From positions 1 to 12,420 of the forward strand of contig DASUWJ010000025.1 of the NCBI GenBank assembly GCA_036378475.1: a DNA stretch of 12,420 nt, read 5' to 3'. Within the stretch, counting starts at the first letter, position 1. Every line of letters begins with the position of its first letter. The position numbers and the translations under genes are program-made. The notes beneath the pieces were generated by a model, which saw only the letters and a program-made list of their open reading frames with translations, was not told the DNA's origin and ran no database searches. Below are positions 6,297 to 12,420 of the stretch, piece after piece. The DNA is from 13-2-20CM-68-14 sp036378475 (GTDB lineage: Bacteria; Actinomycetota; Thermoleophilia; Gaiellales; Gaiellaceae).

Positions 6297-7321
6297 GCGC
6301 TCTCCGCAAGTGCCGGGTCGATCGTCTCGCCGCGGCGGGCTCGCTTGTCCTCGACCGGGAGATGGCAGGCGTCGAGGTGGCCGTCGCCCACCTTCTGCGT
6401 CAGCTGCGGCTCCTCGCGGCGGCAGCGCTCGAAGGCCTGCGGACAGCGGGGCCTGAAGTTGCAGCCGCGCGGACGGTTGATCAGAGACGGCGGCTGGCCC
6501 GCGATCGCCGTCAGGCGTCGCGGCTTGGGCCGGTCGAGCCTGGCGATCGAGCCGAGCAGGCCCCAGGTGTAGGGGTGCTGCGGGTCGTAGAAGATCTGTT
6601 CCTTGTCGCCCTCCTCGACGATCCGGCCGGCGTACATGACGAGGATCCGGTCGGCGATGTCCGCGACGACGCCGAGGTCGTGCGTGATCAGGACGACCGC
6701 GGAGCGGAACTCCGTCTTCAGGTTCTTGATCAGCTCCAGGATCTGAGCCTGGATCGTCACGTCGAGCGCCGTCGTCGGCTCATCGGCGATCAGCAGGTCG
6801 GGGTTGCACGAGAGCGCCAGGGCGATCATCACGCGCTGGCGCATCCCGCCCGAGAACTGGTGCGGATAGTCGTCGATCCGCTCGGCGGCATTCGGGATCC
6901 CGACCTGGCGGAGCAGCTCGACCGAGCGCCGCCGCGCCTCCCCCTTGCTGACCTTGGTGTGCTCCCGGAGCTGCTCCTCGATCTGCCAGCCGATCTTGTA
7001 GACCGGATTCAGGGAGGTCATCGGATCCTGGAAGATCATCGCGATCTCCTCGCCGCGGACCTCGCGCATCGCCTCGCGCGAGAGGGCCATCAGGCTGCGG
7101 CCCTTGTAGCGGATCTCGCCCTCGTAGCTGACGTTCGGATCCGTGATCAGACGCATCACGGAGAGCATCGTCACGCTCTTGCCCGAGCCCGACTCGCCCA
7201 CGATCCCGACCACCTCGCCCTCGGCGACCGTGAACGAGACCCCGTCGACGGCGTGCACGATCCCGTCCTCCGTCCGGAAGGAGACCTTGAGGTCCTCGAC
7301 CTCGAGCAGCGGCTCGGCCAT
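6293..7321 (-). CDS. oppD: Oligopeptide/dipeptide ABC transporter ATP-binding protein, OppD/DppD type
   Basis: This 342-residue ATPase pairs with OppF to power peptide import. It has Walker A GESGSGKS (42-49), Q-loop Gln98 in FQDPMTSLNP, signature SGGMR (157-161; the SGGMRQRVMIA form is typical of OppD), Walker B LLIADE (176-181), D-loop ALD ending at Asp187, and H-loop His214. Four cysteines in the C-terminal extension, Cys287, Cys293, Cys300 and Cys319 (C-x5-C-x6-C-x18-C), match the arrangement that holds a [4Fe-4S] cluster in characterised members. The ATG at 7321 follows the oppB stop by four bases without a clear Shine-Dalgarno, so translational coupling is likely. The end overlaps oppF as GTGA. 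Confidence 0.95.
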   Translation of the reverse strand: MAEPLLEVEDLKVSFRTEDGIVHAVDGVSFTVAEGEVVGIVGESGSGKSVTMLSVMRLITDPNVSYEGEIRYKGRSLMALSREAMREVRGEEIAMIFQDPMTSLNPVYKIGWQIEEQLREHTKVSKGEARRRSVELLRQVGIPNAAERIDDYPHQFSGGMRQRVMIALALSCNPDLLIADEPTTALDVTIQAQILELIKNLKTEFRSAVVLITHDLGVVADIADRILVMYAGRIVEEGDKEQIFYDPQHPYTWGLLGSIARLDRPKPRRLTAIAGQPPSLINRPRGCNFRPRCPQAFERCRREEPQLTQKVGDGHLDACHLPVEDKRARRGETIDPALAESA

Positions 7322-7325
7322 CGGG

Positions 7326-8291
7326 CTAGGTCGGCCTCACCCTGGGGTCGAGCCAGGCGTAGACGAGGTCGACGGCGGCACTCGCGAGCGTGATGAAGAA
7401 CGCCGCGTAGACGACCGTCGTCATGATCACCGGCAGGTCGAGCCCGGTGAGCGAGTTGTAGGTCAGCTGCCCGACGCCGGGCAGGCCGAAGACGACCTCG
7501 GTCAGAAGCGCCCCGCCCGCGACGAGGACGCCGAAGTCGAGCCCGAACAGGCTGACGAAGGTGATCATCGAGGTGCGCAGCGTGTGACGGAGCAAGACCC
7601 GGCGCTCCGAGATCCCCTTCGCCCGGGCCGTGCGGACGTAGTCCTCGTTCTCGGTCTCGATCAGGTTGGCGCGCAGCACCCGGGCGTAAAAGCCGATGTA
7701 GAGGACGGACAGGGTCAGCCACGGGATCAGCAGGTGCAGGAACCACTGCCACGGGTTCTGCGTCAGCGGCGTGTAGCCGGGTGGCGGCACCCAGCTGAAC
7801 ACCGAGCCGTGCAGCTTGTCCTGCGTGATCAGGTTCGCCACCTCGCCGAGCCAGAAGACCGGCATCGAGATTCCGATCAGGGCGAGCACCATCAAAAGCG
7901 GGTCGAAGAAGGTGCCGCGCAGGACGGCGGCGGCGACGCCGAAGACGATGCTGAAGAGGACCCAGAGGACGGCCGCGCCGACGACGAGCGAGAGCGTGAC
8001 GGGAGTGGCGCTGATGATCTGCGGCACGACGCGGGTGTGGCTGCCGTAGGAGATCAGGTCGCGGCTGATGAACATGTGCTCCATCATCAGCGCGTAGCGG
8101 ACGGGCAGCGGCCGGTCGAGGCCGAACTCGTGCCTGATGTTCTTGATCGTGTCGGGCGAGGGGTTGCGCCCCGCCATCTGCCGCGCCGGGTCGATGCCGG
8201 GCGTGGCGAAGAAGATCAAAAAGACGAGCACCGAGAGCGCGAACATCACCGCCACCAGTCCGACCAGGCGTCTGACGGTGAACGCGAGCAC
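7326..8291 (-). CDS. oppB: Peptide ABC transporter permease, OppB/DppB type
   Basis: This 321-residue inner-membrane permease begins with a hydrophobic helix at about residues 9-28 following LAFTVRRL, the standard OppB opening, and has about six membrane segments. The first extracytoplasmic loop carries the DTIKNIRHEFGLDRPLPVRY-type segment seen in OppB proteins. The coupling helix (EAA loop) is visible as DYVRTARAKGISERRVLLRH, the site that contacts the ATPases. The start is a GTG at 8291 whose first base is also the last base of the oppC stop (TAGTG); GAGG about eight bases upstream serves as the ribosome binding site. It follows oppC rather than preceding it, the reverse of the common operon order. 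Confidence 0.94.
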   Translation of the reverse strand: MLAFTVRRLVGLVAVMFALSVLVFLIFFATPGIDPARQMAGRNPSPDTIKNIRHEFGLDRPLPVRYALMMEHMFISRDLISYGSHTRVVPQIISATPVTLSLVVGAAVLWVLFSIVFGVAAAVLRGTFFDPLLMVLALIGISMPVFWLGEVANLITQDKLHGSVFSWVPPPGYTPLTQNPWQWFLHLLIPWLTLSVLYIGFYARVLRANLIETENEDYVRTARAKGISERRVLLRHTLRTSMITFVSLFGLDFGVLVAGGALLTEVVFGLPGVGQLTYNSLTGLDLPVIMTTVVYAAFFITLASAAVDLVYAWLDPRVRPT

Positions 8292-9343
8292 TACTTCATC
8301 CTCACTTTCGAGCGCGGGTCGAGCGCGTCGCGGAGACCGTCGCCGAAGACGTTCAGGGCGAGCACGGTCAAAACGATCATGATCCCGGGGGCGATCGCGA
8401 CCCAGGGGCGCGTGTAGAGCAGGGCCTGCCCGTCGTCGATGATCGTGCCCCAGCTCGCCTGCGGAGCCTGCACCCCGATCGAGAGGTAGGAGAGCGCCGA
8501 CTCGGTCAGGATCGTGGTCGCGATCATCAGCGGCAGCAGCACGATCACGGTCGAGGCGACGTTGGGCAGGATCTCGCGGAAGATCAGCCGGAAGCTCCCG
8601 GCGCCCTGCGCGATCGCGGCCTCGACGAACTCCTTCTGCCGCAGCGAGAGCACCTGGCCGCGGACCGGACGGTAGACGTAGGGGACGTAGATGAGGCCGA
8701 TGATCAGCAGCGGGATCCAGAGGCTGCTGGCGCCGACCCGGACGATGCCGAGATCGAGACCGTTCGGAGCGGTCAGGAGCACGGTCGCGAGCGAGATCGC
8801 GAGCAGGTAGACGGGAAAGGCCCAGACGAGGTCCATCGCCCGGGACAAAAAGGAGTCGGTCCAGCCGCCGAAGAAGCCGGCGATCAGGCCGAAGACCGTC
8901 GCCAGCAGGCAGGCGAGCGCGGCCGAGCCAATCCCGATCTCGAGCGAGGCCCGCCCGCCGTAGAGGACCCGGGCCGCCACGTCCCGGCCCTGCTCGTCGG
9001 CTCCGAGCAGGTACTTCGCCTGCCAGGTGGGGCCGATCGGAGTCTCGCCGAGCCCGAGCTTGCCGGTGCCCTGCTGGATCACCTGGACCGTCTTGCCGTT
9101 CTGCTGGAAGCTGCCCGAGAGGTTCGAGACGAAGGGGTCGGTGTGGGCCACGTGCCTGGCGTAGAGCGGCGCCGCGAAGCTGACGGCGACGATCAGCAGG
9201 AAGAGGACGAAGGCCGCGAGCGCCAGCTTGTTCCGCACGAGGCGCCTGCCGGCGAGCGCCCAGGGGCTGCGGCCGATGACGTCGCCGCCTGTTTCCTCGG
9301 CGTCGCGGATCGCAACCTCGGCCTCCGGCTCGAAGACGGCCAT
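8291..9343 (-). CDS. oppC: Peptide ABC transporter permease, OppC/DppC type
   Basis: This is the 350-residue partner permease. It has a polar N-terminal tail, then GRSPWALAGRRLVRNKLA leading into helix 1 at ~40-60 (the OppC N-terminal domain), five further membrane segments, and an EAA coupling loop reading FVEAAIAQGAGSFRLIFREI. The hallmark LGADEQGRD (113-121) sits after helix 1. The external stretch between helix 1 and this motif is about 50 residues, longer than in common OppC proteins, with an added polar, Gln/Gly-rich piece at ~72-108. ATG 9343 has GGGAG six bases upstream and follows the binding-protein stop by 25 bases. Its stop shares one base with the oppB start. Confidence 0.94.
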   Translation of the reverse strand: MAVFEPEAEVAIRDAEETGGDVIGRSPWALAGRRLVRNKLALAAFVLFLLIVAVSFAAPLYARHVAHTDPFVSNLSGSFQQNGKTVQVIQQGTGKLGLGETPIGPTWQAKYLLGADEQGRDVAARVLYGGRASLEIGIGSAALACLLATVFGLIAGFFGGWTDSFLSRAMDLVWAFPVYLLAISLATVLLTAPNGLDLGIVRVGASSLWIPLLIIGLIYVPYVYRPVRGQVLSLRQKEFVEAAIAQGAGSFRLIFREILPNVASTVIVLLPLMIATTILTESALSYLSIGVQAPQASWGTIIDDGQALLYTRPWVAIAPGIMIVLTVLALNVFGDGLRDALDPRSKVRMK

Positions 9344-9368
9344 CGGGCTCTCCCGGCTTTGGCCTGGC

Positions 9369-11063
9369 CTACTTCACCGACGCCTGGTCGATGAGGAAGT
9401 ACCACTGCGGGCTGAACTGGAAGCCCTTCACCCGCTTGGAGACGAAGTTCAGGTACTTGGGATTGAAGAGCGTCACCCAGGGCGCCTGGTTCGTCACCGC
9501 CCGGTCGATCGCCGCCCACTGGTTGTTTGCGGCTGCCGGCTGGAAGATGCCGGTATTGAGGGCCTTGTTCATCTGGGCCTGGATCGGCTGGTTGCAGAAC
9601 TCGGCGATGTTCGGGCTGGCGTTCGAGCCCGGCACGAACGACTTGCAGCCGAGCAGGACGTTCAGGAAGTCGGAGGCGGCCGGGTAGTCCTGGTACCAGC
9701 TCGACCAGCAGAACTGCACCTTGTTCTTGGAGTTCTGGCAGTAGGGGTACTGGATCGCGGGCGAGAGGGCCTGCAGCTGGGCGTGGTAGCCGAGCTTATT
9801 CAGGAGGCCGACGAAGTAGAGGCCGATCGCCTTGTCGACGTCGGCGGTGTCCGTGTTGACCTTGACCGTCGCCCCCTTCGTCCCGGAGGCGTTCACGAGC
9901 TGCTGGCCCTTGGCGAAGTCGGGCGCGGTCCAGGTGCCGCTGCTGCTCGGGTTGGCGGTGTAGGGGCAGTAGGGCTTGTAGCCGGGGAAGTTCGGCGGCA
10001 GGATCTGGCAGCTCGGCGTGGCGAGCTTTGGGCCGCCGTAGATCTTGACGAGCGCGTTTCGGTCGGTCGCGAAGTTGACGCCCTGCCGCGCCTTCAGGCT
10101 GTTGAAGGGCGGGATCCGGACGTTCATCGCCACGTACCAGACCGCGGTCAGGGGATTGATGTGGATCTGGTTTCCGTACTTGCTGCTCAGTTCGTTCAGC
10201 CGGTCGGCCGGGATCGTGTCGAACACCCAGTCGGCCTGGCCGTTTTCGACTTCGGTGACCTCGGCCTCGACGCTCAGGCCGAACTTCATCAGGATCACGT
10301 CCGGGTTTCCCGCCGGCTGCGCGTCGCTCGACCAGACGTGGAAGTACTTGTTCCGCACCAGCCGGATCTGCTTCGTCGGGTTGTACTGGGCGAAGTAGTA
10401 GGGGCCCGTGCCCGGTGGCGGCAGCTGGACTTCCTTGTTCGGGGTGCCGGCCGGCAGGATGAAGGCGAAGGGGACCGCGAGCTTGTCGAGGAACTCCGGG
10501 TCACCCCGCGTCAGGTGGAAGGTGACCGTGTTAGTGGCGTCGTTCGCGACGACGCCCTTGGCCAGGCTGCAGCTCTTCGGCTTCTTGACGCAGGCATCCC
10601 CGCCGACGATCACGTTGTACCAGGTGCCCGCGTTCGGGCTCTGGCCGATCTTGAACAGGCGCTCGAAGGTGAACCTGACGTCGCTCGCCTTGAGCGTCTT
10701 GCCGTTCGAGAACTTGATCCCCGAGCGCAGATGGAAGGTGAAGGTCTTGCCGCCGTCGGTAGGAGTCGGGACCGAGGTCGCGAGATCGGGCACGATCTTC
10801 GTGCCCTCGACGCCACTCGTCCGCTTGAAGGCGACGAGGCCGTCGTGCGTGAAGATCAGGAGCTGCCACTCCTGCAGCGTGTAGTCGATCTGCGGGTCGG
10901 GCGAGCCGGAGGGGGCGGCCTTCGCGAGCAGGATCATCGTGCCGCCAGACTTGCCGCCCGAGGGGGCCGCACCCTTCTTCTTGCTCGAGCCGCCGCACGC
11001 CGAGGCGACGATCACGGTGAGGCCGAGGACGGCCACTAGAAGGAACAGCGAACGCAAGCGCAT
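9369..11063 (-). CDS. oppA: Peptide-binding lipoprotein of the ABC transporter (SBP family 5, OppA/DppA type)
   Basis: The 564-residue extracytoplasmic receptor delivers peptides to OppBC. The N-terminus is a lipoprotein signal: MRLRSLFLL, a hydrophobic core, then VASAC with the lipid-bearing Cys23, followed by a Gly/Ser/Lys linker. Family 5 features follow: DPQIDY, LIFTHDGLV, the PDLATSVP and GGKTFTFHLRSGIKFSNGK segment, ASDVRFTFERLF, and GTGPYYF. The mature part holds eight further cysteines, enough for up to four disulfides outside the cell. The same frame stays open far upstream, antisense to the peptidase gene, but ATG 11063 is chosen because GGAGGT lies four bases before it and the signal peptide begins there. 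It heads the operon. Family 5 receptors also bind nickel, haem or sugars, so peptide is the likely but unproven ligand. Confidence 0.93.
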   Translation of the reverse strand: MRLRSLFLLVAVLGLTVIVASACGGSSKKKGAAPSGGKSGGTMILLAKAAPSGSPDPQIDYTLQEWQLLIFTHDGLVAFKRTSGVEGTKIVPDLATSVPTPTDGGKTFTFHLRSGIKFSNGKTLKASDVRFTFERLFKIGQSPNAGTWYNVIVGGDACVKKPKSCSLAKGVVANDATNTVTFHLTRGDPEFLDKLAVPFAFILPAGTPNKEVQLPPPGTGPYYFAQYNPTKQIRLVRNKYFHVWSSDAQPAGNPDVILMKFGLSVEAEVTEVENGQADWVFDTIPADRLNELSSKYGNQIHINPLTAVWYVAMNVRIPPFNSLKARQGVNFATDRNALVKIYGGPKLATPSCQILPPNFPGYKPYCPYTANPSSSGTWTAPDFAKGQQLVNASGTKGATVKVNTDTADVDKAIGLYFVGLLNKLGYHAQLQALSPAIQYPYCQNSKNKVQFCWSSWYQDYPAASDFLNVLLGCKSFVPGSNASPNIAEFCNQPIQAQMNKALNTGIFQPAAANNQWAAIDRAVTNQAPWVTLFNPKYLNFVSKRVKGFQFSPQWYFLIDQASVK

Positions 11064-11067
11064 TTCG

Positions 11068-11073
11068 ACCTCC
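11068..11073 (-). promoter_or_regulatory. Shine-Dalgarno fixing the start of the binding lipoprotein
   Basis: On the minus strand this reads GGAGGT, four bases before ATG 11063-11061. It decides the start in a frame that otherwise stays open to 12278. Confidence 0.7.
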
Positions 11074-11112
11074 CGCGGGGTCTCTCGATTGTCTATGGAG
11101 ACGCTACAAGGC

Positions 11113-11128
11113 GCACTGATGTTAGTGC
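11113..11128. promoter_or_regulatory. Inverted repeat in the divergent transporter/peptidase gap (possible operator)
   Basis: GCACT (11113-11117) and AGTGC (11124-11128) are perfect arms separated by six bases (GATGTT). The site lies in the 114-base gap shared by the divergent binding-protein operon and the peptidase gene, where a regulator could control both. Arms of five bases are short and could arise by chance. No matching second copy was noticed elsewhere in the window. Confidence 0.3.
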
Positions 11129-11165
11129 CCACGCCGCCTCGCCGAGCGGCCTGCCGTCGCGGAAC

Positions 11166-11171
11166 TAGACT
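11166..11171 (+). promoter_or_regulatory. -10 box for a probable leaderless peptidase transcript
   Basis: TAGACT fits the TANNNT pattern and ends six bases before the GTG at 11178. That spacing would place the transcription start at or next to the start codon, a leaderless arrangement common in high-GC actinobacteria. There is no Shine-Dalgarno upstream of this GTG, which agrees with the idea. No good -35 box was seen 16-19 bases upstream. Confidence 0.45.
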
Positions 11172-11177
11172 CGCGCC

Positions 11178-12287
11178 GTGAATCTGCTCGAGCGCCTCGG
11201 CGTCGAGATCGGCGTCCGCCAGGCGGGAACGGCCGCCGCGGCCGCGGCGGCCGAGGCGGTCGCCGAGGCCCTGCGCGAGCTCGGTCTCGAGCCGCGCTTC
11301 CAGGAGTTCGCGCTGCTTCGCTACGAGGCCGAGCAGCCCGAGCTCGAGATCGAGGGCGATGCCTGGGACGCGGGTCCCTGCATGTACGCGAATCCAACCG
11401 AGGGCCTCGCCGAGGGCCGCGTCCGGCGCCTGGGGGCGTTCTCGCTCGGCGGCTTCTTTCCCGAGGCCGACGTGTTCGCGGTCGAGGACGATTCCGGGCG
11501 CGAGCTCGCCCGCCTGCACATGAGTCCCTTCGGCGGCGCCGCGATCCCCTTTCTGACTGGCGTTCGCCAGGTCGCCGTCGCGCCCACGGTCTTCATCTCG
11601 GGCGCCGACTCGGAGCGGCTCCGCGGCCTCGAGGGGGCCCGCGCGCGGGTGGGCGTTCGCGGGCGGTTCGTGCCCGGCTGCCGCGACCGAAACGTGATCG
11701 CCGAGCTGCGCGGGGAGAGCGAGGAGGCGATTGTCGTCTCCGCGCACTACGACTCCGTCTGGCGCGGGCCCGGCGTGATCGACAACGCGACGGGCGTGGA
11801 GGGGCTGCGCCGGCTGGCCGAGCAGCTGGCCGAGCGCGGCCACATCCGATCGCTCCTTTTCTGCTGCTTCGGCGCCGAGGAGGTCGGCTGCATCGGCTCG
11901 CGCCAGTTCGTCTCCGAGGCCCAGATCTCGGGCGAGCTCCGGCGGATCAAGGGCTGCGTGAACCTGGACAGCATCGCCTACGGTGAGCGGCTCGAGCTCC
12001 AGGCCTCGCCGGCGGCACTGGCGGAGCGCCTGAGCGCTTTCGCGGAGGAGCTCGGGCTCGGCTCCCGCTACCTGCTCAGCCCCGGCGAGGCCGGCCCCGG
12101 CGTCGATGCCTATGCCTTCGCCGAGCGTGGCATTCCGGCGGCCACGATCTGCCACTTCCCCTACGACGAGTACCACCTGCCGAGCGAGCGGCTCGAGCTC
12201 GTCGACCCGCAGCGGCTGGCGGACTCGGTCGCGCTCGCCGCCCTGCTCGTCGAGAGCCTGCTCGAAGAGCCGGTTCACCCCGCCTAG
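11178..12287 (+). CDS. M28-family zinc metallopeptidase (aminopeptidase type)
   Basis: This 369-residue peptidase keeps all the metal-site residues of family M28: His190 in SAHYDS, the bridging Asp202 in VIDNATG, catalytic Glu234 with ligand Glu235 in FGAEEVG, Asp264 in NLDSIA, and His333 in DEYHLPSE. Enzymes of this fold remove N-terminal amino acids or process small peptides with two zinc ions. Residues ~60-175 form a PA-like insert ahead of the catalytic core. There is no signal peptide or membrane helix, so it should act in the cytoplasm, suited to peptides brought in by the divergent transporter. The start is GTG 11178, probably leaderless. Residues 19-25 are an unbroken alanine run encoded by a perfect 24-bp palindrome. 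The stop is followed at once by sequence leading into a transposase. Confidence 0.9.
   Translation: MNLLERLGVEIGVRQAGTAAAAAAAEAVAEALRELGLEPRFQEFALLRYEAEQPELEIEGDAWDAGPCMYANPTEGLAEGRVRRLGAFSLGGFFPEADVFAVEDDSGRELARLHMSPFGGAAIPFLTGVRQVAVAPTVFISGADSERLRGLEGARARVGVRGRFVPGCRDRNVIAELRGESEEAIVVSAHYDSVWRGPGVIDNATGVEGLRRLAEQLAERGHIRSLLFCCFGAEEVGCIGSRQFVSEAQISGELRRIKGCVNLDSIAYGERLELQASPAALAERLSAFAEELGLGSRYLLSPGEAGPGVDAYAFAERGIPAATICHFPYDEYHLPSERLELVDPQRLADSVALAALLVESLLEEPVHPA
11230..11253. repeat. 24-bp perfect palindrome with no spacer, inside the peptidase gene
   Basis: The 24 bases are identical to their own reverse complement and consist only of G and C, centred on GCGGCCGC. They start 52 bases after the GTG start and encode alanines of a helical N-terminal segment. 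Symmetry breaks at 11229/11254 (A and A). It may be a by-product of alternating GCC and GCG alanine codons, or a structure that affects translation. Confidence 0.85.
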
Positions 12288-12335
12288 TGGCCCTTGAGCA
12301 ATCGTTGGACCGGAAACCTGGTCTGGCTGTCGAAT

Positions 12336-12349
12336 CGGGATGCATCTCG
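12336..12349. repeat. Near-palindrome just upstream of the transposase start
   Basis: CGGGATGCATCTCG is self-complementary apart from one G/T pair; its core GATGCATC is perfect. It lies 16 bases before the transposase ATG. It may be part of the element's left end or an operator, or chance. Confidence 0.3.
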
Positions 12350-12364
12350 ACCGTGGAGGTGGTG

Positions 12365-12420
12365 ATGCGTCCCCCGTCGGTGTTTGTGCGGCCGTTGCTG
12401 CATGAGGAGGCTGTGCGGTT
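12365..12420 (+). CDS. Start of a probable IS630-family transposase (cut by window edge)
   Basis: Only 18 complete codons are present. The ATG at 12365 is preceded by GGAGGT (12355-12360) at four bases. The first residues, MRPPSVFVRPLLHEEAVR, resemble the N-terminus I recall for IS630-type transposases, a short Arg/Pro-rich lead and then the first helix of the DNA-binding domain. If so, the ~77 bases between the peptidase stop and this start would hold the element's left end. The call rests on a very short stretch and on memory, so it is moderate at best; another helix-turn-helix protein is possible. Confidence 0.5.
   Translation, partial: MRPPSVFVRPLLHEEAVR

Noticed and set aside
5100..6572. 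A 490-codon plus-strand open frame opposite oppF.
   Set aside because: Antisense to a complete ATPase with Walker and signature motifs; low-complexity composition typical of a shadow frame.
7143..8417. A 424-codon plus-strand open frame opposite oppB and oppD.
   Set aside because: Highly charged shadow frame opposite permease and ATPase genes with clear motifs.
9228..11039. A 603-codon plus-strand open frame opposite the binding lipoprotein and the start of oppC.
   Set aside because: It is a GC-bias shadow: rich in Arg, Val, Asp, Leu and His without recognisable domains, and antisense to genes with complete motifs.
11064..12278. The minus-strand frame of the binding lipoprotein continues open for about 405 codons upstream, antisense to the peptidase.
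   Set aside because: The extension is antisense to a peptidase with all catalytic motifs, has no family features, and the lipoprotein has its own Shine-Dalgarno, ATG and signal peptide at 11063.

Overview
The window is very GC-rich, with strongly GC-biased third codon positions, frequent GTG starts, short or absent gaps between genes, and one start that looks leaderless. Together with a PimA-like glycosyltransferase and a small acidic protein carrying repeated VEGH motifs, this suggests a high-GC actinobacterium, possibly the class Thermoleophilia (Gaiellales or Solirubrobacterales type). That placement is an inference from style and recalled family distribution, not from a marker gene.

Layout, left to right. 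(1) At the left edge is a small acidic protein on the minus strand (147 to 1, cut by the window edge) with a perfect Shine-Dalgarno and two VEGH motifs. It diverges from a plus-strand MFS exporter with a C-terminal cyclic-nucleotide-binding domain (260-1912). (2) A minus-strand, translationally coupled three-gene set runs from 5017 down to 1904: PimA-like GT4 glycosyltransferase, flippase-like membrane protein (PF03706 type), and a short glycerate kinase. It meets the MFS gene tail to tail with a 9-nt overlap, and a GC-rich inverted repeat spans both stop codons. (3) A complete minus-strand peptide ABC transporter operon runs from 11063 to 5184 in the order lipoprotein binding protein, OppC, OppB, OppD, OppF; nearly every junction overlaps or is a few bases apart. 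(4) Diverging from it is an M28 zinc aminopeptidase-type gene (11178-12287) with all five metal ligands and no signal peptide. (5) The last ~130 bases hold the start of a probable IS630-family transposase, cut by the right edge.

How the parts may work together: the ABC transporter would import peptides, and the divergently transcribed cytoplasmic M28 peptidase could hydrolyse them. The GT4/flippase-like pair looks like a membrane glycolipid step (synthesis at the inner leaflet, then membrane handling). The coupled glycerate kinase either supplies central metabolism or is an unexplained partner.

No tRNA, rRNA, CRISPR array or gene-free stretch over 300 bases was seen. No clearly new multi-gene system is evident. 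The most unusual items are the VEGH-repeat small protein, the MFS-cNMP fusion, the short glycerate kinase in a lipid-glycosylation context, and a 24-bp perfect palindrome inside the peptidase gene.
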